From Alphaproteobacteria bacterium (GTDB taxonomy: Bacteria > Pseudomonadota > Alphaproteobacteria > Rhodobacterales > Rhodobacteraceae), in the NCBI GenBank assembly GCA_030427145.1, contig JAUHWT010000008.1:62001-126000 (forward strand): a DNA stretch of 64,000 nt, in the 5' to 3' direction. The stretch's first letter is position 1. The number at the start of each line of letters is the position of its first letter. Below, piece by piece: positions 16,202-24,801 of the stretch. A program made the translations under genes and the position numbers. The notes under the pieces were generated by a model, which saw only the letters and a program-made list of their open reading frames with translations, did not search any database and was not told the origin of the DNA.

Positions 16202-17563
16202 TCATCCGCTGCCGGCCTTCGTGTCCTGCGTTTCGCTGGTGTCGGTTTCGACTTCTTCGCCGGAGTCTGTTTCCTCCCCGTCATCCTGCTCCGAGGCCCA
16301 GGTGCCGGCGGCCTCGACGACCATGGGGGAGGCAGTGGGCAGAACGTTGATGTAGCTGTCGGTATCCTCGACCGGCGTGGCGACACGCTGGGTCATGCGG
16401 TAGAGCGCGTAGAGGGCGACCGCGGAGAAAACGGCGGCGAGGGTCAGCCAAAAGGCGTAGGGGCTGTAGGCCTCCATCGCCCAGCCGGTGACGAGGGGGC
16501 CGAGGATGGCGCCGATGCCGAAGGTCAGGACGAGACCACCGGCGGCGGCGGGCATGTCCTGGGGGTCGAGCCAGTCGTTCGTGTATGCGAGCAGGAGCGC
16601 GTAAAGCGGGGTGGTGACGCCGCCGCTGAGGAAGGCCGCGGCCATCAGCAGCCAGCGGTTCGCGCCCATGGCCCAGCCCATGAGGCAGAAGGCGCAGCCC
16701 AGACTTGCCAGCAGGAAGATCAGCAGGCGGCGGTCCATGCGGTCGGAAAGCCAGCCGATGGGGTATTGCAGGATGAGCGCCCCGGCGAAGAGCATGGCGA
16801 TGAAAAGCACGGTCTGATCGGTGGTCATGCCAATCTGGGTGCTGAACACCGCGCCCATGCCCGACTGGATCGCGTAAACGCAGCCAAGTGCAAAGACGCC
16901 GGTGGTGCCGAGCGGCGCCCCGGTGAACAGCTCGCGCAGGGGCATTGCGCGGGTGACCTCGGCGGCCGGGACGGGGGTGACTGTCAATAGAATGGGGCCG
17001 AAGGAGATCGAGACGAGGATTGACGCGCCGATGAAAAGTGCGGCGGTGCCCGCGTCGCCAAGGGTCAGGAGGCCCTGGGCGCCGATGATGCCGAGGGTCT
17101 GTGCGAGCATGTAGGCGGAGAGGACCTTGCCGCGGTTCTCGTTGGTGGCGGCGTCGTTGATCCAGCTTTCGGCGGTGACGTAAATGCCGGACATGCAGAA
17201 GCCCACGAGGACGCGCAGGATGGTCCAGGTCAAGGGTTCCACATGTAGGGTGAGCGCGATGAGCGCCGCGGACATGAAGCTGCCCAGAGCCGCGAAGACG
17301 CGCACGTGGCCGACGCGGCGGATCATAAGGGGCGTCTGTTTCGCGCCGATCAGGAAGCCCGCGAAGTAGCCGGAGGTGACGATGGCGAGCTCGGCGGCGG
17401 AAAAGCCCTCGATGCCGCCGCGCAGACCGATCAGGGTGAAATGCATGCCGTTGCCGAGCATGATGAAGACGACCCCGATGAGAAGGGCCCAGACGCCTGA
17501 GAGAACGCTGATCAAAAAGTCACCCGTCTGTGTCGGTTCCGGTTCGTGGGCTGACCCTAACAA
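16202..17563 (-). CDS. MFS transporter, YcaD-like
   Basis: 453 aa with twelve predicted membrane segments, from FLISVLSGVWALLIGVVFIML to AFWLTLAAVFSAVALYALYRM. Motif-A-like sequence between TM2 and TM3 reads GYFAGFLIGAKQTPLMIRRVGHVR, and a second half copy reads YPIGWLSDRMDRR. The last 60 residues are cytoplasmic and very acidic, rich in Glu, Asp, Ser and Thr, an unusual low-complexity tail. Overall it looks like the small YcaD/MFS_1 group of putative exporters. It converges on the aldo/keto reductase with 10 bases between them. Substrate unknown. Confidence 0.85.
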   Translation of the reverse strand: MLGSAHEPEPTQTGDFLISVLSGVWALLIGVVFIMLGNGMHFTLIGLRGGIEGFSAAELAIVTSGYFAGFLIGAKQTPLMIRRVGHVRVFAALGSFMSAALIALTLHVEPLTWTILRVLVGFCMSGIYVTAESWINDAATNENRGKVLSAYMLAQTLGIIGAQGLLTLGDAGTAALFIGASILVSISFGPILLTVTPVPAAEVTRAMPLRELFTGAPLGTTGVFALGCVYAIQSGMGAVFSTQIGMTTDQTVLFIAMLFAGALILQYPIGWLSDRMDRRLLIFLLASLGCAFCLMGWAMGANRWLLMAAAFLSGGVTTPLYALLLAYTNDWLDPQDMPAAAGGLVLTFGIGAILGPLVTGWAMEAYSPYAFWLTLAAVFSAVALYALYRMTQRVATPVEDTDSYINVLPTASPMVVEAAGTWASEQDDGEETDSGEEVETDTSETQDTKAGSG

Positions 17564-17665
17564 CGGGGGCGGCCATTCCGCAATGACCGTCCTGGGGTTT
17601 GACGCGGACGCCCGCCTGGGGCATCGGTACGCGGCAGGCGCGACCGCTGCCGAATGGAGGGCCCC

Positions 17666-18559
17666 ATGACATCGACGATTGCGACCGACCGGCGGTCGAA
17701 CCTCGTTGGCAGTCTTTTGATGATTGCGTCGATGGGTGCGTTTGCGGTTGAGGACGCGTTTATCAAGGGGGCCGCGGCCTCGATGCCGGTGGGGCAGATC
17801 CTGGTTCTTTTTGGGCTGGGCGGTGCGATCGTGTTTGCGGGTCTGGCGGTGGCGCGGGGTGAGCCGCTGTGGTCGCGGGATGTTCTGTCGGTGCCGATGC
17901 GGGTGCGTGTGGTGTTCGAGATTGTGGGGCGGCTGTTTTACGTGCTGGCGATTTCGCTGATCCCGCTGTCGGCGGCCACGGTGATTTTGCAGGCCACGCC
18001 CCTGGTGGTGGTGGCCGGGGCCGCTTTATTCATGGGCGAAACCGTAGGCTGGCGGCGGTGGTCGGCGATTGCGGTGGGTATGATAGGGGTTCTGGTGATC
18101 GTGCAGCCGGGGGCGGACGGGTTTTCGGCCCTGTCGGTTTTGGCGATCCTTGGGATGCTGGGTTTTGCGGGGCGGGACCTGGCGAGCCGGGCGGCGCCGG
18201 CGTCGCTGGGGACGGCCATCCTCGGCCTGTACGGGTTTCTGGCGGTGGTTGTGGCCGGGGTGATTTACTCGGTCTACCAGGGCCAGGGGTTTGTGTGGCC
18301 CGGTGTGGCGGGGCTGGCCCATGTGGGGGCCGCGGTTCTGGCCGGGGTTGCGGCGTATTCGTGGCTGATGCGGGCCATGCGGACCGGGGAGGTCTCGGCC
18401 GTGACGCCGTTTCGGTATACGCGGATGCTGTTTGGCGTGGCGCTCGGCGTGGTGGTGTTTGGCGAGACGCTTACGGCCGCGATGGTAGTGGGGTCGGTTC
18501 TGATCCTGGCGTCGGGCATGTTCATCATGTGGCAGGGGCGGCGCATGGGGGTGCGTTAG
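17666..18559 (+). CDS. EamA/DMT family transporter
   Basis: 297-aa membrane protein with ten hydrophobic segments arranged as two EamA repeats (about 12-140 and 150-285). The end of repeat one, TVILQATPLVVVAGAALFMGE, and of repeat two, SAVTPFRYTRMLFGVALGVVVFGE, are typical. Members export or import metabolites such as amino acids or purines; the substrate is not predictable. ATG 17666 is preceded by GGAGG (17656-17660), which favours it over the ATG at 17654. Divergent from the MFS gene, about 100 bases apart. Confidence 0.87.
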   Translation: MTSTIATDRRSNLVGSLLMIASMGAFAVEDAFIKGAAASMPVGQILVLFGLGGAIVFAGLAVARGEPLWSRDVLSVPMRVRVVFEIVGRLFYVLAISLIPLSAATVILQATPLVVVAGAALFMGETVGWRRWSAIAVGMIGVLVIVQPGADGFSALSVLAILGMLGFAGRDLASRAAPASLGTAILGLYGFLAVVVAGVIYSVYQGQGFVWPGVAGLAHVGAAVLAGVAAYSWLMRAMRTGEVSAVTPFRYTRMLFGVALGVVVFGETLTAAMVVGSVLILASGMFIMWQGRRMGVR

Positions 18560-18585
18560 GGCGATAGGATTGGCTCGCGTGTTTC

Positions 18586-19548
18586 TCAGCGGCAGTATTC
18601 GCCGGTCAGCACCTCGCCACCATTGGTCACGGTTTTGGTGGTGAAGTCGTAGCAGCCAGGGTTTTCCGAGGGGGTGTAGCGGATGTAGTGTTCCTCGCCC
18701 TGGTAGGTGTAGTCCATGCTCCGGCTTCCGTCGGCGTTCTCCGTGAAGATGAGGTTTTGCACGCCGCCCCGTGGGGGTGTCCCGGCGGTTGCGCCGCGTC
18801 CATCGGCGGCCTTGAGTGGTGACACGCGGGGGAGGCGATTGAAGTCGGTCACGACGCCCATCAGGCACTGCACGATATAGGGGGCGTCTTCCGAGGTGTG
18901 GTAGCGGTAGCCGAATGTATCGTCGGCCTGCCCGTTGCAGACGTCGAGATCGGCTGCGGTGATGGCCGAGCCGTCGGGGTTGTTGTCGCCGTAGATCGGG
19001 AAGCCGTCGAAGGCCCAGCCGATAATCGCGGCATCCCCGGCATTTTCCATCCGGTCAATCATGCAGGTCGGTTTGGCGTGGTAGTGATAGTCGTCGCCGC
19101 GTCCGGCATGGCCGCCGTAAACATCGAGCTGGTGGGTCTGGAGCGTGTCGTGCTGCGCCTGGTGGTGGGCGAGATCGGCCTCGGTCATCTCGCCGCCCGC
19201 GGTGTAGTCGTAGATCGGCACGCCATTGACGGCAACGCCAAGAGCCGCATCGCGGGTCAGCGGTGTTGTGCCGAGGGTGGGGGATAGGACGATGGGTGCG
19301 GCGTAGTCGCCAGGCACGGGGACCTGTTCGTTGGTGCCGATGATCCCCGTCATCTTTTCGTGGTCCGGATAGGTGTCGGACTGGATGATCGCGTGGCTGT
19401 CCGTACAGGTGACGGTGACACTGTCCTCAAATCCCGCGTCGGCCACGGACTCCCGGACGGCGGTGCAGTGATCGTCATGGGCGAAGGCTGCGGAGGTTGT
19501 GGCAATCATCAGGGGGGTGGTCAGGGAGAGTGCAAGGCGGCGGGTCAT
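18586..19548 (-). CDS. YHYH domain protein, exported
   Basis: 320 aa with a Sec signal peptide (about residues 1-23, ending AAFA). The YHYH motif lies in GRGDDYHYHAKPTCM (about 155-169), preceded by GVAVNGVPIYDY and followed by IGWAFDGFPIYGDN, which are the conserved blocks of this domain. His-rich patches (HDDHC, HHQAQHD) suggest metal binding. The domain's biochemical role is not established. The gene follows another exported protein gene (19572-20213) on the same strand after 23 bases, so the two are probably cotranscribed and may act together in the periplasm. Confidence 0.85.
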   Translation of the reverse strand: MTRRLALSLTTPLMIATTSAAFAHDDHCTAVRESVADAGFEDSVTVTCTDSHAIIQSDTYPDHEKMTGIIGTNEQVPVPGDYAAPIVLSPTLGTTPLTRDAALGVAVNGVPIYDYTAGGEMTEADLAHHQAQHDTLQTHQLDVYGGHAGRGDDYHYHAKPTCMIDRMENAGDAAIIGWAFDGFPIYGDNNPDGSAITAADLDVCNGQADDTFGYRYHTSEDAPYIVQCLMGVVTDFNRLPRVSPLKAADGRGATAGTPPRGGVQNLIFTENADGSRSMDYTYQGEEHYIRYTPSENPGCYDFTTKTVTNGGEVLTGEYCR

Positions 19549-19571
19549 GAGGGGGCTCCGGTGGCATTGGC

Positions 19572-20213
19572 TCAGTTGACGGTCATGCGGCAGAGGACCG
19601 TATTGCTCTGCTCAAGGTCCGGCCCCCAGATGAGGCGGGCGTCGTCCACCCAGTCGATCCTGTCATAGCCGTCCTTGGGACTGACCTCGCGTTCGGAAAA
19701 CACGCTCGCCTGCGGCCAGTTGGAGGCATCGAAACCCGACTGATCCCAACCTTCAGGTTCGTCCATCTCCTCAAATGTGCAGACGCCCTCGCCCGCGACG
19801 GGGTCTGTTTCGGCTTCGCAGGATTTGTCGAGCGGGGCGGTGTGGATGACAAGGCACTGCCAGTCGGAACCGCTGACGGCGACCGTCTCGCCCGCCGCAT
19901 CCATGATCTGCACGATCACGCCGCCGTCGCCCATTTGCTGGCGGCGTGTGCCGATATATTCCAGGCCGGTGTCGTTCTCCTTGAAGTCCTTTGCCACGAG
20001 ACCGATTACGAAGGGGCGGTCCGCTTCGAACGCGAAGCTTTCGGCGTTGAATGAGCGCTCCGTCGTGATGGGTACGCTGTCCTCAGCCACCTGGGTGCCG
20101 TTGATCCGCATCTCAAACCAGTTGTCCGCCCAGACATCGGCGTAAAAGCTTTCGGCCGCGAGGGCGGTTGTCGGGACGCAGAGCAGGGCGGAGAGGGCGA
20201 TGGCGCGCTTCAT
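19572..20213 (-). CDS. Exported beta-rich protein of unknown function
   Basis: 213 aa. Signal peptide MKRAIALSALLCVPTTALAA, cleaved after about residue 19. The mature part reads like a jelly-roll carbohydrate-binding fold: DNWFEMRINGTQVAED near the start, and GFDASNWPQA ... ARLIWGPDLEQSNTVLCR at the end, a pattern seen in galactose-binding-like domains of rhamnosidase-type proteins. Four or five Cys are present, so disulfides are likely. No catalytic residues can be named. It is upstream of, and probably in an operon with, the YHYH protein. Start 20213 is chosen for the signal peptide, not the ATG-like 20246. Confidence 0.7.
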   Translation of the reverse strand: MKRAIALSALLCVPTTALAAESFYADVWADNWFEMRINGTQVAEDSVPITTERSFNAESFAFEADRPFVIGLVAKDFKENDTGLEYIGTRRQQMGDGGVIVQIMDAAGETVAVSGSDWQCLVIHTAPLDKSCEAETDPVAGEGVCTFEEMDEPEGWDQSGFDASNWPQASVFSEREVSPKDGYDRIDWVDDARLIWGPDLEQSNTVLCRMTVN

Positions 20214-20455
20214 TGGCGGATCCTTTGGTTTGGTTGAAGGGTTCAACGGTTAGGGTGCGGGTTTCCGTCGCTCGGATTTTGTCGCAGCCTGATTTTTCGG
20301 TGATCCGGGGTCCGGATCGCCGCGCACACGCATCGCGCGTATTTTCTCAGAAGATTTTGGAACCGGACCTCTGTCCCAGGCGTTTGCCCCGGCGGGCAAA
20401 CAACGAATTACGTCCGCATTGTTTGGGACACGTGATCATTTGGGGGACTACAGTC

Positions 20456-22063
20456 TTGGAAGATCTTGCGCGCCGTCTGGGCCTTAAAACGGATCCGACC
20501 ATTTTTTTCCTGTCAGCCGGCTTTACGGTAGCGTTCGTTATCTGCCTAGTGCTGTTCCCCGGACCGATTGGGGATGCGTTCGCGGCCGGGCGGGCGTGGA
20601 TCGTGACCAATCTGGGATGGTTTTTTATCCTCGGGGTGAATGTCTGGCTGGGGTTTCTGATCTGGGCGGCGGTGTCGCGGCACGGTCATATCCGGCTGGG
20701 GCCGAAAGGGTCGCGGCCGGAGTATTCGAACCTCTCGTGGTTCACGATGCTGTTCGCGGGCGGTATCGGTACGGTGCTGATGTTCTGGGGCGTGGCTGAG
20801 CCGATCAGTCATTTTTCCTCGCCGCCGCTGCCCGGTGTTGAGCCGTACACGGAAGAAGCCGCGCGGGATGCGATCTCCATTGCGATCTATCATCTGGGGC
20901 TGCACACCTGGACGATCTTCACGCTGCCCGGGCTTGCCTTTGCCTATTTCATCAACCGCTATGAGCTGCCCGTTCGGGTGAGTTCGGTGTTCTATCCGCT
21001 GCTGCGCGACGGGATTTACGGGCCCGTGGGCAAGGCGATTGATGTGATGGCCATTCTGGGCACGCTGTTTGGTGTGGCGGTATCGCTCGGTCTGGGGGCC
21101 TCGCAGATTGCGGCAGGTCTGGATGCGCTGTTTGGCACCGGGTCGGGAACCCTGGTGCAGGTGGTTATTCTGATGGCGCTGACCTGCGTTGCCGTGGTGT
21201 CGATTGTGGCGGGTCTCGACAAGGGGGTTAAGGTCCTGTCGAACCTGAATATTGGCCTTGCGGTTGCGTTGATGGTGTTTGTGCTGGTCTTCGGGTCCAC
21301 GCTGTTTCTGTTCCGGGCGATGGTGGAGACCTTTGGGCTCTATTTTGAGAACCTGCCGCGGCTGGCGTTCTGGAATGACATGCTGGCGGATGAAAACCCG
21401 TCGAATGATGCGTGGGGCTGGCAGGGGAACTGGACGGTGTTTTACTGGGCCTGGACGGTGACCTGGTCGCCCTTTATCGGGTTGTTTGTGGCGCGGATTT
21501 CGCGCGGGCGGACCATTCGGGAATTTGTGTTTGGCGTTCTGCTGGCGCCGTCGCTGTTCACGCTGGTCTGGTTTTCAATCTTCGGCTGGCAGGCGATGGA
21601 GTTTGACGGTCTGGGTCAGGCGGCGCGGGATGCCCTGGGCGAGAATGCCGGTGAGATCAGCCAGGCGGTAAGTGAGAGCATACCGCTCGCGATGTTTGCG
21701 TTCTTCGAGCATTTCCCGATGACGTCGTTCATCCAGGGTGTGGCGGTGATTGTGGTGGCGATTTTCTTTGCCACGTCATCGGACTCCGCGTCGCTGGTGG
21801 TGGACATGCTCTGTACCGGTCATGCCGAGCCGGGGCCGGTGCGGCAGCGGGTGTTCTGGGGTGTCTCGGAGGGCATGGTGGCCATGATGCTGATCGTGCT
21901 GGCCGGGGATGCCGGTCTGACGGCGTTGCAGCAGGTGATCACAGTGGTGGGGCTTCCGATCTTTGTGATGGTTCTGCTGATGATCCCGTCGATCATGCTT
22001 GGGCTGAAGCTCGAGGAGATCGATCACATCAATATCGGCAAGCCGGAGCTTGAGAAGTTCTGA
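20456..22063 (+). CDS. BCCT family transporter (betaine/choline/carnitine type)
   Basis: 535-aa transporter with twelve membrane segments. The family signature is clear: WTVFYWAWTVTWSPFIG near 330-346, then LFVARISRGRTIREFVFG. GTVLMFWGVAEPISHFSSPP near 105-124 is the other conserved block. Substrates of the family are quaternary ammonium or related zwitterions, driven by Na+ or H+. Start is uncertain: TTG 20456 has GGGGGA eight bases upstream, while GTG 20432 has only GGGA at short range; no ATG fits. It stands alone; a link with the carnitine-type operon 8 kb upstream is possible only by substrate class. Confidence 0.88.
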   Translation: MEDLARRLGLKTDPTIFFLSAGFTVAFVICLVLFPGPIGDAFAAGRAWIVTNLGWFFILGVNVWLGFLIWAAVSRHGHIRLGPKGSRPEYSNLSWFTMLFAGGIGTVLMFWGVAEPISHFSSPPLPGVEPYTEEAARDAISIAIYHLGLHTWTIFTLPGLAFAYFINRYELPVRVSSVFYPLLRDGIYGPVGKAIDVMAILGTLFGVAVSLGLGASQIAAGLDALFGTGSGTLVQVVILMALTCVAVVSIVAGLDKGVKVLSNLNIGLAVALMVFVLVFGSTLFLFRAMVETFGLYFENLPRLAFWNDMLADENPSNDAWGWQGNWTVFYWAWTVTWSPFIGLFVARISRGRTIREFVFGVLLAPSLFTLVWFSIFGWQAMEFDGLGQAARDALGENAGEISQAVSESIPLAMFAFFEHFPMTSFIQGVAVIVVAIFFATSSDSASLVVDMLCTGHAEPGPVRQRVFWGVSEGMVAMMLIVLAGDAGLTALQQVITVVGLPIFVMVLLMIPSIMLGLKLEEIDHINIGKPELEKF

Positions 22064-22084
22064 CGCTCTTGGCGCCGGGCCGGG

Positions 22085-22657
22085 TCAGGTCCGGCCCACG
22101 GTTTCCGCGAATTCGGAGGCGAGGGCAAGGGCGTCGACGTCGCGGCGTTCGGCGGTGACGCGCAGGCCCATCAGGTCGGACTGGTATTTGCGGGCCAGCT
22201 TTTTCGGGTCGAGCGTGGGGTCGATCTCGCCGCGTGACTGTGCCTCCGTAAACAAGGTCGCGAACTGCTCCTCCATTCCGCGCAGGTGGTCGCTGGCGCG
22301 GTCGGCGAGCGGGTGTTCATGGGCCTGCAACTCCAGCAGGGTGCGCGAGAGCATGCAGGCGCGGGCCGGCGCCGAGGGGTTTTTCAAGACCTCCAAGGGG
22401 AAGCGGCGCAGTGCCTCGACCGGCCCGTGTTCTCCGGCGAGGGCGTGCAGGCGGGCGGCACCGTCGCTGGCGTACTGGTCGAGAGCGAGGCCGTAGAGCG
22501 CGTCCTTGGAGCCGAAGGCGGCGTAGAAGCTGCCCGGTTTCATTTGCAGCTCGGCCTCAAGATCCTTCAGCGACGTGCCGGCCCAGCCCTGTCGCCAGAA
22601 CAGGTCGCGGGCGCGGTTGATGAGGTCGTTTCGGTCGTAGCCAGGTTTGCGGGGCAT
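22085..22657 (-). CDS. TetR family repressor
   Basis: 190 aa. N-terminal HTH at about 5-50 (RNDLINRARDLFWRQGWAGTSLKDLEAEL ... SFYAAFGSKDALY), followed by an all-helical ligand domain. The sequence is of the short YxAF-type TetR group often paired with redox or peroxidase-like enzymes. Divergent from the CMD/AhpD gene; the 100-base spacer contains twin palindromes (22672-22711) that should be its operators, so it probably represses both genes. Start 22657 (MPRKPGYDR) rather than 22687, because the longer form would read through the operator region. Confidence 0.87.
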   Translation of the reverse strand: MPRKPGYDRNDLINRARDLFWRQGWAGTSLKDLEAELQMKPGSFYAAFGSKDALYGLALDQYASDGAARLHALAGEHGPVEALRRFPLEVLKNPSAPARACMLSRTLLELQAHEHPLADRASDHLRGMEEQFATLFTEAQSRGEIDPTLDPKKLARKYQSDLMGLRVTAERRDVDALALASEFAETVGRT

Positions 22658-22671
22658 TGGATCACCAATAT

Positions 22672-22711
22672 TTGAGCGATAACTCAATTATATACTTGAG
22701 TGATCGCTCAA
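22672..22711. promoter_or_regulatory. Twin TetR operators TTGAG-N6-CTCAA
   Basis: Two 16-base palindromes, TTGAGCGATAACTCAA (22672-22687) and TTGAGTGATCGCTCAA (22696-22711), lie 24 bases apart centre to centre. Each has perfect 5-base arms, and the two sites are also inverted copies of one another with one mismatch. They sit between the divergent tetR (start 22657) and CMD gene (start 22758), the usual place for a TetR operator. Confidence 0.8.
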
Positions 22712-22757
22712 TAAACCCTAAATCGTCCCCTGTAACCGGAAACAGGAGGATGACCCC

Positions 22758-23324
22758 ATGACTTTCCCGTCCCACGATCTCGACACGGCGCCCGAGGCGT
22801 CCAAACCGCTGCTTGAAAATTCCAAGAAGGCTTTTGGCCGTCTGCCCGGCCTTCACAAGGTTCTGGCTGAGAGCCCGCAGGCTTTTGAGGGCTACCAGGT
22901 TCTGCACAAGCTGTTCCAGGAAACCGATTTTGACGCGGATGAGCTGACCGTTGTCTGGCAGGCGATCAACGTTGAGCATGAGTGCCATTACTGCGTTCCG
23001 GCCCATACCGGGATTGCGAAGATGATGAAGGTCTCCGACGAGATCACCGATGCGCTGCGCAATGAGACGCCGCTGCCGTCCGACAAGCTTGAGGCCCTGC
23101 GGACCTTTACCGTTCAGATGGTTCGTGAGCGCGGCAATGTCTCCGAAGCACAGATGCAGGCGTTTTTCGATGCGGGCTACGGCCACCGGGCCGTTCTGGA
23201 TGTGATCCTGGGTCTCGCGCAGAAAACCATGTCCAACTACGTCAACCACGTGGCCCAGACGCCGGTTGATGAGGTGTTCCAGCCGCTCCGCTGGGAGCGT
23301 GGCGACACCCCCCTGAAGGTCTGA
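22758..23324 (+). CDS. Carboxymuconolactone decarboxylase/AhpD-like protein
   Basis: 188-aa all-helical protein of the CMD/AhpD superfamily. The redox motif is complete: EHECHYCVPAHTGIAK at about 74-89 has the proton-relay Glu and His with the CxxC pair, as in AhpD-type alkylhydroperoxidases, so thiol peroxidase activity is likelier than decarboxylation. An AGGAGGATG ribosome site precedes the ATG. The divergent TetR gene with twin operators suggests induction by an electrophile or peroxide. A GC-rich hairpin follows the stop. Confidence 0.87.
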   Translation: MTFPSHDLDTAPEASKPLLENSKKAFGRLPGLHKVLAESPQAFEGYQVLHKLFQETDFDADELTVVWQAINVEHECHYCVPAHTGIAKMMKVSDEITDALRNETPLPSDKLEALRTFTVQMVRERGNVSEAQMQAFFDAGYGHRAVLDVILGLAQKTMSNYVNHVAQTPVDEVFQPLRWERGDTPLKV

Positions 23325-23341
23325 TCCCCCCGGACCTTCTC

Positions 23342-23364
23342 CGCCCCGCCCAAGTGGCGGGGCG
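23342..23364 (+). terminator. GC-rich hairpin after the CMD gene
   Basis: CGCCCCGCC (23342-23350) pairs perfectly with GGCGGGGCG (23356-23364) around a 5-base loop, 18 bases after the stop. There is no T run, so termination efficiency is uncertain. Confidence 0.55.
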
Positions 23365-23792
23365 ACCCGTAACGCGTTGAATTTGCTTCGCGTTCGTTTA
23401 AACGTTTCACTAAAAAATCCGAGCCGTCAGACAATATCTCTGTTATTCTGAGATGAATGACGATACGGTACTGTTACATTTTTACATTTCGTTTTGAATA
23501 CGGCTCCCAGAGATATGGCCGGTCTGAATTGCTGCATGACCTATCATGCGGGTGGAGGATTTGATTTGAGGTTTTTTGTAGACCGTCGATTGACGGTGAC
23601 AGGCTCCCGTAAGGTTCCGGATTTTCGCGCGTCTTCATCAAGTATACCTGCTTTTCGCGCCAGGTATTGGCTTCGGGGATCTTCGCTGGCCGCGAGTTTT
23701 CAGGTAAATATTAACGTTAATACAAGGTGGCTCGCGGTTTGTGCCCGATTGGCAAATCCAAGGCGTGAGACCCTCCGGGTGGAGGGCGTGTA
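23365..23792. other. Intergenic region, comparatively AT-rich, upstream of the LacI gene
   Basis: 428 bases with no convincing gene. A 99-codon open frame (23494-23793) runs through it but has no ribosome site or protein-like composition. Two LacI-like symmetric elements are present: AAACGTTT (23400-23407, inside the longer context CGTTTAAACGTTT) and the strong palindrome at 23709-23722. Confidence 0.6.
23709..23722. promoter_or_regulatory. LacI-family operator candidate
   Basis: TATTAACGTTAATA is a perfect 14-base palindrome with the central CG typical of LacI/GalR operators. It lies 71 bases upstream of the LacI-family start at 23793, consistent with autoregulation. Confidence 0.65.
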
Positions 23793-24800
23793 ATGGGACG
23801 GCCGCGCGCAACGCTGAAGGATATTGCGGAGGCGGCGGGGTTTTCGCTCAATACCGTATCGCTGGCCCTGCGTGGCAGTCCGCGTCTGCCGGAAAAAACC
23901 CGCGAGGTTATTCTCAAGGAAGCCCGGCGGCTGAACTACTATCCCAACCGGATCGCGCGATCGCTGGCGTCGAGTGCGTCGAAAACCATCGGGCTGGTGG
24001 TGACGGATGTTACCAACCCGACTCTGACCATGGCGGCGCATACGATTGAGCGGGAGCTGTCCGAGGCGGGTTATGCGGTGATGTTCGCGACCTCGGGCGG
24101 CAGGACGGCGAATGAGAAGCGGGCGATTGAGTTGTTCCTGTCCTATTTGGTGGATGGAATTCTGGTCTATCCGGCCGACAGGAAGCAGATCGACCATATT
24201 CAGGCGGCGGATGCGGCGGGGACGCCCGTGGTTTTGCTGGTGGATGTGCCGGATTCGGGGCTGGATGTGGTGTCGATAGACCTCCGGGCCGGGGCTTTTC
24301 GCGCGTTCGAACTGCTTTGCGAGGCGGGTCACCGGCAGTTTGCGCTGCTCGATGGCGGCCTGAAGGTTGGGAATACCGACAAGAGCCAGGGCGCGATGGA
24401 GGCAATACGGCAGGCGGGTCTGTCTCCGGACAGCTTGACGGTACTGGCACCGGACGGGCAGTCGGCGGCGAGCGGATACGCCATGATGGAAAAGGTCATG
24501 GCGCTGGATCCGCGGCCGACGGCGGTTTTTGCGACGAATGACATATTGGCACTTGGGGTGCTGCACTGGTGCAGGGAAAACGGCGTTGCGGTGCCGGAGG
24601 ACATGGCGGTGATGGGGTACGACAACACCGAGGTATCGGCCTATGGTGCGGTGCCGCTGACCACGGTGAACTATGCCGCCGATGAGATCAGCCGGCTTGG
24701 CGTTGGGCGAATTTTGTCGCGGATCCGGTGTCCCGACAGCTGGAACGGGCCGGAGCGGCAACTGATCATGCCGGAACTGGTGCTGCGCGGGTCGGTTTAG
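23793..24800 (+). CDS. LacI family transcriptional regulator
   Basis: 335 aa. The HTH and hinge are textbook: ATLKDIAEAAGFSLNTVSLALRG (6-28) and YYPNRIARSLASSASKTIGLV (49-69), where hinge residues contact the DNA minor groove. Residues 60-335 form the sugar-binding-protein-like sensor with ATNDILALGVL near 247. No sugar transport or catabolic operon adjoins it: the next gene is soxS on the other strand. It is thus an orphan regulator acting on itself or on distant genes such as the oxidoreductase/isomerase operon at 54-61 kb; the latter is only a guess. Confidence 0.9.
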   Translation: MGRPRATLKDIAEAAGFSLNTVSLALRGSPRLPEKTREVILKEARRLNYYPNRIARSLASSASKTIGLVVTDVTNPTLTMAAHTIERELSEAGYAVMFATSGGRTANEKRAIELFLSYLVDGILVYPADRKQIDHIQAADAAGTPVVLLVDVPDSGLDVVSIDLRAGAFRAFELLCEAGHRQFALLDGGLKVGNTDKSQGAMEAIRQAGLSPDSLTVLAPDGQSAASGYAMMEKVMALDPRPTAVFATNDILALGVLHWCRENGVAVPEDMAVMGYDNTEVSAYGAVPLTTVNYAADEISRLGVGRILSRIRCPDSWNGPERQLIMPELVLRGSV

Positions 24801-24801
24801 G

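Noticed and set aside
23494-23793. 99-codon open frame upstream of the LacI gene
   Set aside because: No ribosome site, no recognisable domain, and it runs across the LacI operator; better read as promoter DNA.
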